DNA of 7,517 nucleotides from an uncultured Comamonadaceae bacterium. GTDB lineage: Bacteria > Pseudomonadota > Gammaproteobacteria > Burkholderiales > Burkholderiaceae. This document shows, one piece after another, positions 5,928 to 7,517 of this stretch (the first letter of the stretch is position 1; each line of letters begins with the position of its first letter). The translations under genes and the position numbers were made by a program. Below the pieces are notes generated by a model. It made no database searches and was not told the DNA's origin. It saw only the letters and a list, made by a program, of their open reading frames with translations. The stretch is from positions 1-7,517 of the forward strand of contig CAMLQP010000140.1 in NCBI GenBank assembly GCA_946482115.1, read 5' to 3'.

Positions 5928-7325
5928 GTGGACACGCTGCAACCCGCCCTGGCCCCGCGCGGGGCCGCCGCCGCGTCGCCCTGGCCGGTGTTCTGGATCG
6001 CAAGCGTCGCGTCCTTCCTGGTGTCGCTGGACGGCACGGTGCTGTTCGCGGACTTCGGCGCCCTGCGCGCGAGCTTTCCCGAAGCCAGCGCGGCCGACCT
6101 GTCGTGGGTGCTGAACGCCTACAGCGTGGTGTTCGCCGCCATGCTGATACCGGCCGGCGGCATCGCCGACCGGCACGGGCGCAAGCGGATCTTCCTGTTC
6201 GGCCTGGCGCTGTACCTGCTGCCGGGGCTGGCGTGCGCGCTGGCGCCCGGCGTGAACACGCTGGTGGCCGCGCGGGCGCTGCAGGCCACTGGCGCGGCGC
6301 TGGTCACGCCGGCCTCGCTGTCGCTGGTGCTGGACGCCTTCCCGGCGTCACGGCGCGCGGTGGCCGTGAGCGCCTGGGGCGCGGTGGCCGGCCTGGGCGC
6401 GGCGCTGGGCCCCAGCCTGGGTTCGCTGGTGGTGGACACCTGGGGCTGGCGCTGGGCCTTCGTGCTCAACCTGCCGCTGGGGCTGGCCGCGCTGGCTCTG
6501 GGCCGGCAACGGCTGGGCGAATCGGTACGGCCTGACACCCGGCGCGCTTTCGACCTGACCGGCATGGTGCTGGTCATCGTGGGCGTGGGCGCCATCGCGC
6601 TGGCGGTGGTGCAGCTCAAGTCGCCGCACTGGAGCCGCGCCGAGCTGGCCGGCGTCGGGGCCCTGGGCGTGGCCGCGCTGATCGCCTTCGCAGCGTGGGT
6701 GCGCTCGGCCAGGGCACCGCTGCTGGACCCGGCGCTGTTCCGGCATGCCACCTACCGCGACGTGAACCTGGCCATGCTGGCCTTCGGCACCGCGTTCGCC
6801 ATGATGTTCTTCGGCTTCTTCTTCTACATGACCGGCATCTGGCACTACAGCCTGCCGCAGGCCGGGCTGGCCGTGACGCCGGGCCCGCTGCTGGTGATTC
6901 CCACCGCCATCGTCACCGGCCGGCTCGCGGCGCGCCTGGGCCACCGGCCCTTCCTGCTGGGCGGCAGCGTGGTCTATGCGGCCAGCGGGCTGTGGCTGCT
7001 GCTGGTGCCCGGCACCGAACCCGACTACCTGCGCCACTGGCTGCCGGCGCTGGTGCTCAGCGGCGTGGGCGTGGGGCTGGTCATGCCCTCGCTGGCCGCC
7101 GCCGCCGTGCACCGGCTGCCGCTGGCGCACTACGCGGTGGGCGGCGCGGTGAACCAGGCCGTGCGCCAGATCGGCGCGGTGCTGGGCGTGGCACTGACCG
7201 TGCTGATGCTGGGCCATGAACGGCTGGCGCGCGCGGACTTCACGCCGTTCTACCTCGGCTTCATCGCGCTCGCGGTGCTGACCGGGCTGCTGTGCCTGCG
7301 GGTGGACACCAGGCCGGCAAGCTGA
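5928..7325 (+). CDS. MFS transporter, DHA2 (EmrB/QacA-like) drug:proton antiporter
   Basis: This is an inner-membrane, proton-driven exporter of 465 residues with about 14 predicted hydrophobic segments, starting near residue 20. Motif A is clear after TM2 as GGIADRHGRKR (77-87). Motif C is seen in TM5 as GAVAGLGAALGPSLGS (151-166), a mark of antiporters. NQAVRQIGAVLG (409-420) resembles the conserved C-terminal segment of DHA2 members. The TM1 motif is unusual: LDGTVLFADFGAL (34-46) keeps Asp35 but replaces the common TIVNVALP. The start is the GTG at 5928, 2 bp after the SDR stop codon; the next in-frame Met is within TM2, so the GTG is needed for a full transporter. No Shine-Dalgarno sequence is visible, and translation is probably coupled to the SDR gene. 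The substrate is unknown; a product or substrate of the SDR is an attractive guess. Confidence 0.92.
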   Translation: MDTLQPALAPRGAAAASPWPVFWIASVASFLVSLDGTVLFADFGALRASFPEASAADLSWVLNAYSVVFAAMLIPAGGIADRHGRKRIFLFGLALYLLPGLACALAPGVNTLVAARALQATGAALVTPASLSLVLDAFPASRRAVAVSAWGAVAGLGAALGPSLGSLVVDTWGWRWAFVLNLPLGLAALALGRQRLGESVRPDTRRAFDLTGMVLVIVGVGAIALAVVQLKSPHWSRAELAGVGALGVAALIAFAAWVRSARAPLLDPALFRHATYRDVNLAMLAFGTAFAMMFFGFFFYMTGIWHYSLPQAGLAVTPGPLLVIPTAIVTGRLAARLGHRPFLLGGSVVYAASGLWLLLVPGTEPDYLRHWLPALVLSGVGVGLVMPSLAAAAVHRLPLAHYAVGGAVNQAVRQIGAVLGVALTVLMLGHERLARADFTPFYLGFIALAVLTGLLCLRVDTRPAS

Positions 7326-7414
7326 GGCCGGTTTCGCCGCCGGGCCGCCCCAAGGCGAAACGCGCCCCCTCGGGCGGGCAGCAACCCCACACCGTGGGGG
7401 AGTGTGGGGGCCTC
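7324..7414. repeat. Multi-hairpin GC-rich 3' element after the MFS gene
   Basis: Four nested inverted repeats fit one fold. The outer arms GAGGCC (7324-7329) and GGCCTC (7409-7414) enclose three hairpins: GTTTCGCC (7331-7338) with GGCGAAAC (7354-7361), CGCCC (7363-7367) with GGGCG (7372-7376), and CCCCACAC (7385-7392) with GTGTGGGG (7402-7409). The outer arm and the last hairpin share base 7409, so the two compete by one pair. From memory, Comamonadaceae genomes carry many similar elements just after stop codons. Its recurrence elsewhere cannot be checked here. Confidence 0.5.
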
Positions 7415-7418
7415 TTTT
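7385..7418 (+). terminator. Intrinsic terminator of the SDR-MFS operon
   Basis: A perfect 8-bp stem, CCCCACAC/GTGTGGGG, with a nine-base loop is followed by GCCTC and then TTTT (7415-7418). It lies about 60 bp past the MFS stop codon and is the last hairpin of the larger structured element. It would end plus-strand transcription right at the 3' end of the convergent gene. In the opposite direction there is no U-tract, so it should act mainly on the plus strand. Confidence 0.7.
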
Positions 7419-7517
7419 ATTTCCAGCGCACGCACTCGACATCCAGGTGGCGCTGGGCGTCTGACAGGCTCAGCACGCCTTCCTGGATGGTGGCCTGCAG
7501 CTGCATGCTGCGCTCGG
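7417..7517 (-). CDS. C-terminal end of an unrecognised protein, cut by window edge
   Basis: On the minus strand an open frame enters from the right edge and ends at TAA (7419 down to 7417). The 32 visible residues end in HLDVECVRWK and include LQATIQEGVLSLSDAQRH. The segment is mildly amphipathic and helical in character, with no family signature that I recognise. The frame is supported by its natural codon use and by its stop codon falling at the end of the plus-strand terminator, a common layout for convergent genes. With so little sequence, no function can be given and the coding call itself is moderate. Confidence 0.5.
   Translation of the reverse strand, partial: ERSMQLQATIQEGVLSLSDAQRHLDVECVRWK

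Noticed and set aside
3633..6003. Minus-strand frames of about 500 codons opposite pgk, tetR and the SDR gene.
   Set aside because: They have low-complexity composition, span several real genes and intergenic regulatory sites, and show no recognisable domains.
4470..7420. A genomic island or insertion sequence carrying the tetR-SDR-MFS module.
   Set aside because: No integrase, transposase, tRNA or terminal repeats are visible, and base composition matches the flanks.
1..7517. CRISPR array, tRNA or rRNA genes.
   Set aside because: No regularly spaced repeats and no tRNA or rRNA signatures were found on reading either strand.

Overview
The window is GC-rich chromosomal DNA, most like a betaproteobacterium of the Burkholderiales and probably the family Comamonadaceae. 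This rests on the protein sequences, the strong GC bias at third codon positions, and a multi-hairpin GC-rich element after the last complete gene that resembles intergenic elements I recall from that family. No database search was run, so the taxon is an inference. All genes look intact. There are no rRNA, tRNA, CRISPR or insertion-sequence features, and no gene-free stretch reaches 300 bases.

Left part, minus strand (1-3093): the first 404 codons of a MaeB-type NADP malic enzyme run off the left edge. Upstream of it lies a complete Tsr/Tar-like methyl-accepting chemotaxis protein ending in the CheR-docking pentapeptide EWETF. Between them, a hairpin with a T-run is a good intrinsic terminator for the chemoreceptor gene, and its loop is also a good -10 hexamer (TACAAT) for maeB.

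Middle (3094-4491): a 185-bp divergent spacer leads into pgk (phosphoglycerate kinase) on the plus strand, followed by a GC-rich hairpin. Malic enzyme and Pgk are central carbon metabolism genes and look like chromosomal backbone.

Right part (4494-7423): a compact three-gene plus-strand module made of a TetR-family regulator, a short-chain dehydrogenase/reductase (SDR) and a DHA2-type MFS exporter. The SDR and MFS genes are 2 bp apart and almost certainly co-transcribed. The tetR and SDR promoters carry the same 18-bp operator architecture, ATATGA-N6-TCATAT. At tetR it overlaps a perfect TATAAT box that sits 7 bp before the start codon, suggesting autorepression and a leaderless mRNA. The TetR protein has a GC-x5-L-x-x-E motif whose Cys108 appears to align with the redox/electrophile-sensing cysteine of NemR. 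The simplest reading is an inducible stress or detoxification cassette in which a small reactive or toxic molecule releases TetR, the reductase modifies it or a related compound, and the transporter exports it. The ligand is unknown. This module is the best candidate for something not yet described.

Far right (7417-7517): the C-terminal 32 codons of an unrecognised minus-strand gene converge on the MFS gene across the structured terminator region.
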